NCBI GenBank assembly: GCA_900320035.1
Contig: ONQU01000120.1
Span: forward strand, 1 to 8,418
Origin: an uncultured Rhodospirillaceae bacterium
GTDB taxonomy: Bacteria > Pseudomonadota > Alphaproteobacteria > RF32 > CAG-239
Length of the DNA stretch: 8,418 bases
Direction: 5' to 3'
Program-made: the position numbers and the translations under genes
Part shown: one piece after another, positions 1 to 5,330 of the stretch
Layout: every line of letters starts with the position of its first letter
Position numbering within the stretch: the first letter of the stretch is position 1
Notes under the pieces: model-generated
Databases searched by the model: none
The model's input: only the letters and a program-made list of their open reading frames with translations
What the model was told of the DNA's origin: nothing

Positions 1-6
1 AAATAT

Positions 7-26
7 TGTCAAGATAAAAATGTCAA
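7..26 (-). promoter_or_regulatory. Two TTGACA-like boxes facing left
   Basis: The minus strand carries the hexamer TTGACA twice, at 26-21 and 12-7, 14 bases apart. Both match the sigma70 -35 consensus and lie just beyond the terminator of the small minus-strand gene, so they may start transcription of a leftward gene outside the window. The matching -10 boxes would fall at or past the window edge, so this cannot be confirmed. Confidence 0.25.
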
Positions 27-81
27 AAATTGAGTGGCTTTAAAACTGTAAATGCAGATTTTAGCGGAAATTTGATTAATA

Positions 82-115
82 TAAAAATAACGCGCAGGTT
101 TTGTGCCGGCGCGCT
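82..115 (-). terminator. Intrinsic terminator of the small minus-strand gene
   Basis: Read on the minus strand, AGCGCGCCGG (115-106) pairs with CCTGCGCGTT (98-89), with one C/T mismatch and one G-U pair, across a seven-base loop. An ATTTTTA tract (88-82) follows. The GC-rich stem stands out against A/T-rich DNA and begins 8 bases after the stop codon of the 124-429 gene, so it is a good rho-independent terminator for that gene. Confidence 0.75.
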
Positions 116-123
116 AAATTCGT

Positions 124-429
124 TTACTTAATACAGAACTGTGGTTTCAGTTCTTTGAGTTCGTTCCAACAGGTGTTGATGAACTTTTTTGTAGCTTCGC
201 TGACTTGCAGGGTTTGTAGTGCACGTCCATACCTCACATGGCGAACACTTTTGGCGCAGATTTCTTCCAAAATTTCCATTGTTGCAACAGCCGAGAGCGT
301 GATTTTCTCAACACTGCGCGCACGAACATTTCTGGCAATAAACCGCACCTTACCGGTTTCGGTAATAACCTGCAAATACAACAAAATACGACTGGGTCGC
401 GCAAATGCGCGAATAACACAATTTTTCAT
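124..429 (-). CDS. Small basic protein of unknown function, 101 residues
   Basis: I do not recognise this protein. It is 101 residues, rich in arginine and lysine, with cysteines at 4, 58, 87 and 99, no signal peptide and no membrane segment, so it is probably cytosolic. Residues about 15-35 look like two beta strands (ILLYLQVITETG, then KVRFIARNV). Residues about 40-60 and 78-94 look helical. The reading frame is supported by a consensus promoter 35 bases upstream, an intrinsic terminator 8 bases downstream, and codon use like the neighbouring genes. No Shine-Dalgarno sequence is visible before the ATG; the short A/T-rich leader may suffice. A 116-residue open frame on the opposite strand covers the same DNA but lacks these signals. 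The gene is transcribed divergently from the DsbA-like gene, and its function is open; an alpha/beta nucleic-acid-binding role would fit the charge but is a guess. Confidence 0.7.
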   Translation of the reverse strand: MKNCVIRAFARPSRILLYLQVITETGKVRFIARNVRARSVEKITLSAVATMEILEEICAKSVRHVRYGRALQTLQVSEATKKFINTCWNELKELKPQFCIK

Positions 430-463
430 AAAAATTAAATTTAATTATTAAAAAAGTGAAATT

Positions 464-492
464 ATGATAATATCGTTCAATATATTTGTCAA
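464..492 (-). promoter_or_regulatory. Sigma70-type promoter for the 124-429 gene
   Basis: On the minus strand a perfect -35 TTGACA (492-487) is followed after exactly 17 bases by the -10 TATCAT (469-464, five of six consensus bases). Transcription would start near 457, leaving a leader of about 28 bases before the ATG at 429. This is among the best promoter matches in the window. Confidence 0.65.
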
Positions 493-634
493 TTGCAAAA
501 AATATTGCTTAAAACAGTGTAATTTACCGGCGTTGCAAACTTATCGTCTCGGTGAACGGTTTGTTGTTTATAAAATTTAATATTAAGAAATCGGATAAAG
601 GTCTTGCAAAAAATAAAAAAAGGGATTAGCTATA

Positions 635-651
635 TAGATGTTTAAACACTA
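635..651. other. Short palindrome upstream of the DsbA-like gene
   Basis: TGTTTAAACA (639-648) is a perfect 10-base palindrome, and the flanks TAG (635-637) and CTA (649-651) extend it if A638 is left unpaired. It lies 13 bases before the Shine-Dalgarno of the DsbA-like gene, where an operator could sit. In such A/T-rich DNA it may be chance. I found no convincing -35/-10 pair for the DsbA-like gene in 493-660. Confidence 0.25.
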
Positions 652-677
652 ATTATTTTTTTTAAGGAATAAAACAA

Positions 678-1397
678 ATGAAAAATTTTTCAATTATATT
701 ATCGGTTATTGCCGTTATTGTGGCGGCAGCTGCGTTGATTAACTCGCGTGCTTCTCAGAATCAAGTAAATATTTCGGCTGAGCAAGTAGCGTCAATTTTA
801 AATGAGAATCCGAAGATGGTTATTGATGCCTTTAATAGTTATCAGGAACAACAACGTGCCGAGGCTGAAAAAGCGGCAATGGAAGCTATGCAAAAATATA
901 TTCCGGATTTAGTGAGTACAGAAAATGCTTTATATGTCGGACCGGAAGATGCGAAGATTACGGTTGTTGAGTTTTTCGATTTTTCTTGCGGCTATTGTAA
1001 GCGTTTAGCACCGGAATTAGAAAAAACAATTGCAGCGAATGGTGATGTTAAATTTATCTTTAAGCCGCTGACTTTCTTAGGTTCGGCTTATCAGGCAAAA
1101 GGTGCTTATGCAGCAGCTAACCAAGGTAAGTTTATTGAATATTATACTGCGGTTATGGCGGCTAATGGTCGTTTGAATGAAGCCAGTGTTGATGCTATTG
1201 CTGAAAAAATAGGCTTGGATATGGAGCAGTTTAAGGCTGATTTAGCAGCAGATAAAGTTGTTGAAAAGCTCGGTAAAATTGCTGAATTAGCTGATAATCT
1301 TCAAGTTCGCGGCGTGCCATCTGTTTTTGTAAATGGTAAACCTGCACATGCTATGAATGCTGATGAACTGCAAAAAATAATAGATGAAGCAAAATAA
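678..1397 (+). CDS. DsbA-family thiol-disulfide oxidoreductase (ScsC/Com1-like)
   Basis: This is an exported thioredoxin-fold enzyme that should make or rearrange disulfide bonds in periplasmic proteins. Residues 4-22 form a hydrophobic N-terminal helix, either an uncleaved anchor or a signal peptide; no clear cleavage site is seen. Residues 31-85 form a charged helical region (QEQQRAEAEKAAMEAMQ) like the N-terminal helices of ScsC and BdbD/Com1-type proteins, which in Proteus ScsC drive trimer formation. The redox centre is C104-G-Y-C107 after VVEFFDFS, and the cis-proline loop is G-V-P214-S. The stretch between them is helical, as in DsbA. The length of 239 fits the family. The start has a good AAGGA (664-668) nine bases upstream. 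The gene is alone between a divergent gene and its own terminator, with no DsbB or DsbD partner in view. It could act as an oxidase, a reductase or an isomerase; the valine before the cis-proline leans towards an oxidase. Confidence 0.92.
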   Translation: MKNFSIILSVIAVIVAAAALINSRASQNQVNISAEQVASILNENPKMVIDAFNSYQEQQRAEAEKAAMEAMQKYIPDLVSTENALYVGPEDAKITVVEFFDFSCGYCKRLAPELEKTIAANGDVKFIFKPLTFLGSAYQAKGAYAAANQGKFIEYYTAVMAANGRLNEASVDAIAEKIGLDMEQFKADLAADKVVEKLGKIAELADNLQVRGVPSVFVNGKPAHAMNADELQKIIDEAK

Positions 1398-1420
1398 TTT
1401 TGCACGATGCAAAAGAAAAA

Positions 1421-1453
1421 GCAACTTCCGTTTGATAGAGGTTGCTTTTTTTT
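1421..1453 (+). terminator. Intrinsic terminator of the DsbA-like gene
   Basis: GCAACTTC (1421-1428) pairs with GAGGTTGC (1438-1445), eight pairs with one G-U, across a nine-base loop. Eight T residues follow (1446-1453). It lies 24 bases after the stop codon. The A-rich run before it (1411-1420) would give a partial U tract on the other strand, but no gene there needs it. Confidence 0.88.
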
Positions 1454-1470
1454 GTATGTTAAACATCTGA

Positions 1471-1499
1471 TTGACACTTGTTATTATTTTTTATATGAC
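1471..1499 (+). promoter_or_regulatory. Promoter of the glycosyltransferase gene
   Basis: A perfect -35 TTGACA (1471-1476) is followed after 17 bases by TATGAC (1494-1499), four of six -10 consensus bases. An offset -10, TATATG at 1492, would give a 15-base spacer. The site lies between the terminator of the DsbA-like gene and the glycosyltransferase start, so the latter has its own transcription unit. Confidence 0.55.
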
Positions 1500-1525
1500 T
1501 AAATTATCTATAAAAAAGGAGAAAA

Positions 1526-2476
1526 ATGCACAATACGCCGGACATATCTGTGGTAATACCAGTATTCAACGCGGCTTCATATTTGCCACGCTGTTTATCC
1601 AGTGTGCAAAAGCAAACCATAGCTAATCTTGAAATATTGTGTATTAATGATGGTTCAACGGATAATAGTGGCCAGATTTTACAACAATTTGCTGCAGCAG
1701 ATGAGCGTATAAAAATCATAAATCAAATAAATAAAGGATTATCCGCGGCACGCAATTGTGGTATTACAGCGGCTCAAGGTCGTTATATTTTCTTTTTAGA
1801 TGCCGACGATTATCTGCATCCGCAAGCATTGGAAATTTTACATACGGCAGCGAATATGAGTCATGCGCCGGTGGTGGTTGGGGAAACATTTTGCAATTTA
1901 TGTCGGCGCAAACCAAATACGGTAGTTTATGATTTGCATAAAATGAAACCGACAATATATCATCATCCGCTGAGCGATTTGTATCGCAAACGTAAAGTAT
2001 CAGCAGTGGCATGGAACAAACTCTATCGTGCCGATATAATTAAACATCGCCGCTTTATAGAGGGAATTTTATATGAGGATTGGCCGTTTACAACTTGTTT
2101 GTTTGCCGATATCGATTTTTTTGCCGGTGTACCGATGCCGCTTTATATGTATAATACCGAGGCAACATCAATTACGCGTAGCAATTGGAATGTAAAAAAA
2201 ATTAAAGATTATATGATCGGTATTGATTATGTTTATAAATATTTTTCACAACCGGAAAAACAGCACCAATGGCCGTTGGTACAGCGATGCCGAATTGCCC
2301 TTTCGTTAAAAATGGTGCTTTCCAAGATTAGTAAAAGTAAAGAGAATATTGCAGAGCTTGAAAAGTTTTTTAAGCAAGAATATCTTAAATTAAAACAGCA
2401 AAAAATTATCTCATTTCGTCAGCTAACCTTGAAAAGTAAGTTTCGCCTACTTCGCTTGTTGTGGCATCAACGCTAA
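1526..2476 (+). CDS. Family 2 glycosyltransferase (GT-A fold)
   Basis: The protein transfers a sugar from a nucleotide-sugar donor, most likely to a surface glycan such as LPS core, O-antigen or capsule. Residues 6-100 hold the whole nucleotide-binding half: the opening strand DISVVIPVFNAASYL, then INDGSTDNS (40-48), then KGLSAARNCGI (70-80), and the metal-binding LDADD (91-95, the DXD motif). E184-D185 in LYEDWPF may supply the catalytic base, as in this family. The C-terminal third (from about 222) is lysine-rich and helical without membrane segments, so a peripheral association with the inner membrane is likely. Length 316 is usual for small GT2 enzymes. The start ATG has AAGGAG (1516-1521) four bases upstream. 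Donor and acceptor cannot be read from the sequence. The gene has its own promoter, and the nearby envelope-modifying transferase suits a shared role in surface glycolipid structure. Confidence 0.92.
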   Translation: MHNTPDISVVIPVFNAASYLPRCLSSVQKQTIANLEILCINDGSTDNSGQILQQFAAADERIKIINQINKGLSAARNCGITAAQGRYIFFLDADDYLHPQALEILHTAANMSHAPVVVGETFCNLCRRKPNTVVYDLHKMKPTIYHHPLSDLYRKRKVSAVAWNKLYRADIIKHRRFIEGILYEDWPFTTCLFADIDFFAGVPMPLYMYNTEATSITRSNWNVKKIKDYMIGIDYVYKYFSQPEKQHQWPLVQRCRIALSLKMVLSKISKSKENIAELEKFFKQEYLKLKQQKIISFRQLTLKSKFRLLRLLWHQR

Positions 2477-2480
2477 AAAT

Positions 2481-2514
2481 TACATCCAATTACATCTTTA
2501 GGTTGTATTTTATT
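2481..2514 (+). terminator. Weak candidate terminator after the glycosyltransferase
   Basis: Five bases after the stop, TACATCC (2481-2487) can pair with GGTTGTA (2501-2507), with one T/T mismatch, across a 13-base loop. TTTTATT follows. The stem is short and A/T-rich, so it may only attenuate transcription. Confidence 0.35.
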
Positions 2515-2550
2515 GAAAATTTACAAATTTTGCAAATTTTTACTTGCATT

Positions 2551-2578
2551 TAGTATCATATTAGTATAGTTGTATAAT
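2551..2578 (+). promoter_or_regulatory. Promoter and possible operator of the ribbon-helix-helix gene
   Basis: A consensus -10 TATAAT (2573-2578) precedes the gene; the -35 is weak (TTAGTA at 2550-2555, 17-base spacer). TATAGT at 2565-2570, with TTGCAT at 2544-2549, is an alternative but has only a 15-base spacer. The hexamer TAGTAT occurs twice (2551-2556 and 2562-2567), 11 bases apart, about one helical turn, overlapping the promoter. Ribbon-helix-helix regulators often bind such phased repeats and repress their own genes, so this is a candidate operator. That link is inference. Confidence 0.4.
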
Positions 2579-2608
2579 TAATGCAACTTATCATTGAGGA
2601 GATAATAA

Positions 2609-2902
2609 ATGGCAATATTGCAAAATCGCGTAATTTCAATTTATAATCGCAAGACCAGTATGCGTTTAGCGGGAGCAGAATGGCAAATTCTGGATCATAT
2701 ATGTTATGCCGAAAAAATGAAACGTAAATGTTTATTGGAATTAATAGATCAGAATCGCCACGAGCAGCTCGGTTTGACAGCGGCGGTACGCTTGTTTGAG
2801 TTGCGTTATTTAGATACATTGGCGCACAAAAATTCGCTCGGTTATGCGGTGGCTTATGACCATCGCAATCTGGAAATTGCACTGCGTACTCTTAGCGCAT
2901 AA
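2609..2902 (+). CDS. Ribbon-helix-helix domain protein (RHH_4-like)
   Basis: This 97-residue protein fits the ribbon-helix-helix proteins common in alphaproteobacteria, where RHH_4 domains follow the pattern strand RTSxxLexxxW, a helix, a turn, then xxAxRxFxLxYL. Here RKTSMRLAGAEWQIL (14-28) gives the strand and the start of helix A, KMKRKCLLELIDQN (36-49) the second part, and LTAAVRLFELRYLDTL (56-71) the last helix. The domain normally forms a DNA-binding dimer in which the strands enter the major groove. The C-terminal 25 residues are polar with no known motif. The start has GAGGAG (2596-2601) seven bases upstream, which lies in the loop of a short TTATC/GATAA stem. It is a single gene between two envelope genes and may regulate itself or the transferase downstream; neither target is shown by the sequence. 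Confidence 0.75.
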   Translation: MAILQNRVISIYNRKTSMRLAGAEWQILDHICYAEKMKRKCLLELIDQNRHEQLGLTAAVRLFELRYLDTLAHKNSLGYAVAYDHRNLEIALRTLSA

Positions 2903-2938
2903 AGATGATGTTTGTATTGCATAAATAACACATTATAT

Positions 2939-2966
2939 TTGTAATTATCCGGCGTTTTTATATACT
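2939..2966 (+). promoter_or_regulatory. Candidate promoter of the phosphoethanolamine transferase gene
   Basis: TTGTAA (2939-2944, four of six -35 bases) and TATACT (2961-2966, five of six -10 bases) are 16 bases apart. Transcription would start near 2973, inside the inverted repeat described next. A second, poorer pair further upstream (TTGTAT 2912-2917, TATATT 2934-2939) would place the whole repeat in the transcript. Confidence 0.4.
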
Positions 2967-2985
2967 CTCAGATAAGTTTGAGAGT
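2964..2985 (+). repeat. 7+7 bp inverted repeat before the transferase start
   Basis: ACTCTCA (2964-2970) and TGAGAGT (2979-2985) are perfect inverted copies around an eight-base centre. The repeat overlaps the candidate -10 box and ends one base before the Shine-Dalgarno AAGGAG (2987-2992). As DNA it has the size and place of a repressor operator; as RNA it would be a hairpin beside the ribosome binding site. No U tract follows, so it is not a terminator. Confidence 0.5.
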
Positions 2986-3000
2986 TAAGGAGAGAACGCA

Positions 3001-4635
3001 ATGATAGGATTTTCTTGGTTAAAACCGGTTACCCAAGGCCGCAAGTTTCGTTATAATGTTTTATTTACCTTGCTATTCTTTGTTGCCACCATGGTGCCTG
3101 ACTATGTGCTCAAAGTTACGGCAGATTTACCATTGCAGTTTGAATGGTTGTTTGCCGGTGGGGTATTGTTATTTGGTCTGCTTCTCTCTTTTACATACCG
3201 CTTCGTATGTTTATTTTTTATCATTTTGATATTTCTGATGCAGTTGATTCAGCTCAATCATATGGCCTATTTTGCTATGCCGATTGATGCGGAAAATTTA
3301 ATGAATATCGTGCGTGAAAGCAAAGATGTTTTTGATATTTCTTATTTACGTTATACTTGGTATGTATCGCCGTTGCTACTCTTGCTATATGGTAGTGCGG
3401 TTTGGGTATTTGTTAAGAAGCCACTTATAAAAATCAGTTGGATTTGGCTTATCATTTTTTATTTGGCGGCGCATAAGCCTTATCGCGCGTGGTCTCACAG
3501 CAAAGATTTATGGTATTTTCAGCCGAGTATTATGCGACCATCTCTGCGCAACAGTATCAGCACTTTTGCTTATTTTTTCTTTCGCTATCTGCCGGAGGGC
3601 TATACGAAGGTTAGTATTGATTATTTGCCTTATCAAGCTGAACAAAAAACAACGGATACGGAAAATATTTTGCTGATATTCGGTGAAAGTTTATATGCCC
3701 ATCATTTGCCGATGTATGGGTATGAGCGCAATACAGCGCCGCAATTGTTAAAGATTTTACAAAGCGATAAAAAATGGCAAAAGGCTCTCGGCATTTCCGG
3801 TGGTATTGCCACAGCTACATCAACTTTGCTGTTTTTTAATACCATTCGCGAACCGGCTAATGCAGCGGAAATTCAAGCCAAAACGGCAAATTTATTTCGT
3901 TTAGCCAAGGCGGCCGGTTTTAAGACATATTATCTTTCTAATCAGGAATCGCGTTTAACGATGAGTTTCGGAGCTAAAAATGTTGATAAAATTATTGCCA
4001 ATGACATGAAACCACTCTTTTTTAAGCAATATAAAGATGAGGGTTTAATAAAACTTCTGAGTGAATTATCGCTTAAAGAAGGTCGCAACTTTATTGTTTT
4101 GCATATGCGTTCACCGCATTCGCCATTTGAAAATCGTTATGAAGGTCGCGAATCTGAATTTGAAAAGTTCAAACCGGCGGCTACCAGTAAAGATAAGTTT
4201 ACTTATTATTGCAACACTTACGATAATGCCTTGCTTTACACCGATATGGTTATTGCCAATATGATTAAAACGTTTGAAGAAATGTCAAAAGGGCGTAAAT
4301 ACAGCATTTATGTAACGGCTGATCACGGTGAATTATTTGATTATGATGGCCATTGGGGACATAATAATTTAATGCTAGAGCAGGGTAAAGTACCGTTTTT
4401 ATTTAAGCAGAATCAGCCTATGCATGTTCCGTCGGTGGTTTCACATTATCAAATAGGCAAAATTATTGCCGCCGATTTAGGCTATGTCATTACTAATCCG
4501 AATGAGCATGACAATGTTTTTTATATGCATGGCAATAATATTGATTTTCCATATAATTACATTGAATATCGAATTGATCATAGCAAAATAAGTGAATTAA
4601 AAAACGGTAATACAGCAGATATTGTCACAAAATAA
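3001..4635 (+). CDS. Phosphoethanolamine transferase-like membrane enzyme (sulfatase superfamily)
   Basis: The protein resembles EptA/EptC/CptA-type enzymes, which move phosphoethanolamine from phosphatidylethanolamine to lipid A, LPS core or another glycan on the outer face of the inner membrane. Residues about 18-36, 48-64, 66-88, 120-138 and 144-158 form five membrane helices, the usual number for the family. The periplasmic catalytic domain starts near 220: the metal ligand E229 in IFGES, YGYERNTAPQL (239-249), the probable nucleophile T271 in GGIATATS, H373 in RSPHSPF, and the metal site D441-H442-G-E in YVTADHGE followed by H451 and H454. The length of 544 is typical. AAGGAG (2987-2992) is eight bases before the ATG. 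Only two cysteines are present (C70 in a membrane helix and C404), so the catalytic-domain disulfides of EptA and MCR are absent. Substrate is unknown; a glycerol-phosphate or other phospho-group transferase is the main alternative. Its end converges with rlmE, five bases away. Confidence 0.85.
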   Translation: MIGFSWLKPVTQGRKFRYNVLFTLLFFVATMVPDYVLKVTADLPLQFEWLFAGGVLLFGLLLSFTYRFVCLFFIILIFLMQLIQLNHMAYFAMPIDAENLMNIVRESKDVFDISYLRYTWYVSPLLLLLYGSAVWVFVKKPLIKISWIWLIIFYLAAHKPYRAWSHSKDLWYFQPSIMRPSLRNSISTFAYFFFRYLPEGYTKVSIDYLPYQAEQKTTDTENILLIFGESLYAHHLPMYGYERNTAPQLLKILQSDKKWQKALGISGGIATATSTLLFFNTIREPANAAEIQAKTANLFRLAKAAGFKTYYLSNQESRLTMSFGAKNVDKIIANDMKPLFFKQYKDEGLIKLLSELSLKEGRNFIVLHMRSPHSPFENRYEGRESEFEKFKPAATSKDKFTYYCNTYDNALLYTDMVIANMIKTFEEMSKGRKYSIYVTADHGELFDYDGHWGHNNLMLEQGKVPFLFKQNQPMHVPSVVSHYQIGKIIAADLGYVITNPNEHDNVFYMHGNNIDFPYNYIEYRIDHSKISELKNGNTADIVTK

Positions 4636-4640
4636 AGCGC

Positions 4641-5330
4641 TTACCCTTTGAAACCTTGGGCAACGACATACATTTCAACCGAATCTTGCCGGCTGGCATC
4701 CGGTTTATAATGACTAACTTTGTTAAAGTGTTGCCGCATATCGGTCAGTAGTGCGGTTTCTGTACCGCCTTGAAAAACCTTAGCAATAAAAATGCCGCCG
4801 ACAGCCAAAACTTCTTTAGCAAATTCGTAGGCCATTTCCACCAAGCCTAAAGTACGCAGATGATCGACATTTTGCACGCCGGTGGTGTTTGCCGCCATAT
4901 CGCTCATGACTACATCGGCCGGACCGTTGAGCAGGGATTTTATTTTATCGGCCGCATCAGGTGCGGTAAAATCTTTTTGCAACAAAATAGCACCTTCAAT
5001 CGGCTCGGTAGGTAGTAAATCCATCCCCACAATTTGGCCGCTGCCTTTATTTTTTTGGGCCGCAATCTGGGTCCATCCTCCCGGGGCACAACCTAAATCG
5101 ATAATAGTTTTACCTTTACCTAAAAAATGAAATTTTTCATCAAGCTGAATAAGTTTGAACGCGGCACGGCTGCGATAATTAAGGCGCTTTGCTTCGGCCA
5201 CGTAAGGATCATTAAGTTGGCGTTGTAACCAACGATTGGACGATGTGGTGTTATATTTTGCATTTTTAACACGCACGGTCAGCATTTTGCGACCGCGTAC
5301 CTGTTTTGCTGATTGGGTTAACTTTGCCAT
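4641..5330 (-). CDS. rlmE: 23S rRNA (uridine-2'-O)-methyltransferase RlmE (FtsJ/RrmJ)
   Basis: RlmE uses S-adenosylmethionine to methylate the ribose 2'-OH of U2552 in the A loop of 23S rRNA, a late step in assembly of the large subunit. The catalytic tetrad is complete: K59 (RSRAAFKL), D144 (VMSDMAAN), K184 (FIAKVFQG) and E219 (DSVEMYVVAQGFKG). The SAM site is IIDLGCAPGGWTQIA (76-90), and NRWLQRQLNDPYV is typical of the family. A basic N-terminal extension of about 30 residues is common in alphaproteobacterial copies. The ATG at 5330 is preferred, since GAGGAG lies ten bases upstream and MAKL is the usual beginning; an in-frame GTG at 5366 would add 12 residues without homology. The first 65 bases overlap the end of the second Ppx-like gene, so translation is probably coupled. 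It is the last gene of the operon, and ppx-rlmE adjacency is common in alphaproteobacteria. Confidence 0.96.
   Translation of the reverse strand: MAKLTQSAKQVRGRKMLTVRVKNAKYNTTSSNRWLQRQLNDPYVAEAKRLNYRSRAAFKLIQLDEKFHFLGKGKTIIDLGCAPGGWTQIAAQKNKGSGQIVGMDLLPTEPIEGAILLQKDFTAPDAADKIKSLLNGPADVVMSDMAANTTGVQNVDHLRTLGLVEMAYEFAKEVLAVGGIFIAKVFQGGTETALLTDMRQHFNKVSHYKPDASRQDSVEMYVVAQGFKG

Noticed and set aside
101..451. 116-residue open frame on the plus strand opposite the small basic gene
   Set aside because: It lacks a promoter and ribosome binding site, its start lies inside the terminator hairpin, and the opposite frame has both a promoter and a terminator.
642..656. CtrA-like site TTAA-N7-TTAT before the DsbA-like gene
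   Set aside because: Second half-site does not match TTAA fully, and such matches are frequent by chance in A/T-rich DNA.
1504..1719. 71-residue minus-strand frame opposite the glycosyltransferase
   Set aside because: It overlaps the conserved GT2 nucleotide-binding coding region and has no features of its own.
2556..2882. 108-residue minus-strand frame opposite the ribbon-helix-helix gene
   Set aside because: No ribosome binding site or family pattern; the plus frame has GAGGAG and a recognisable domain.
3001..4635. Mobile colistin-resistance (MCR) type gene
   Set aside because: No transposon or insertion sequence nearby, the MCR cysteines and nucleophile loop differ, and codon use is like the neighbours; it looks chromosomal and native.
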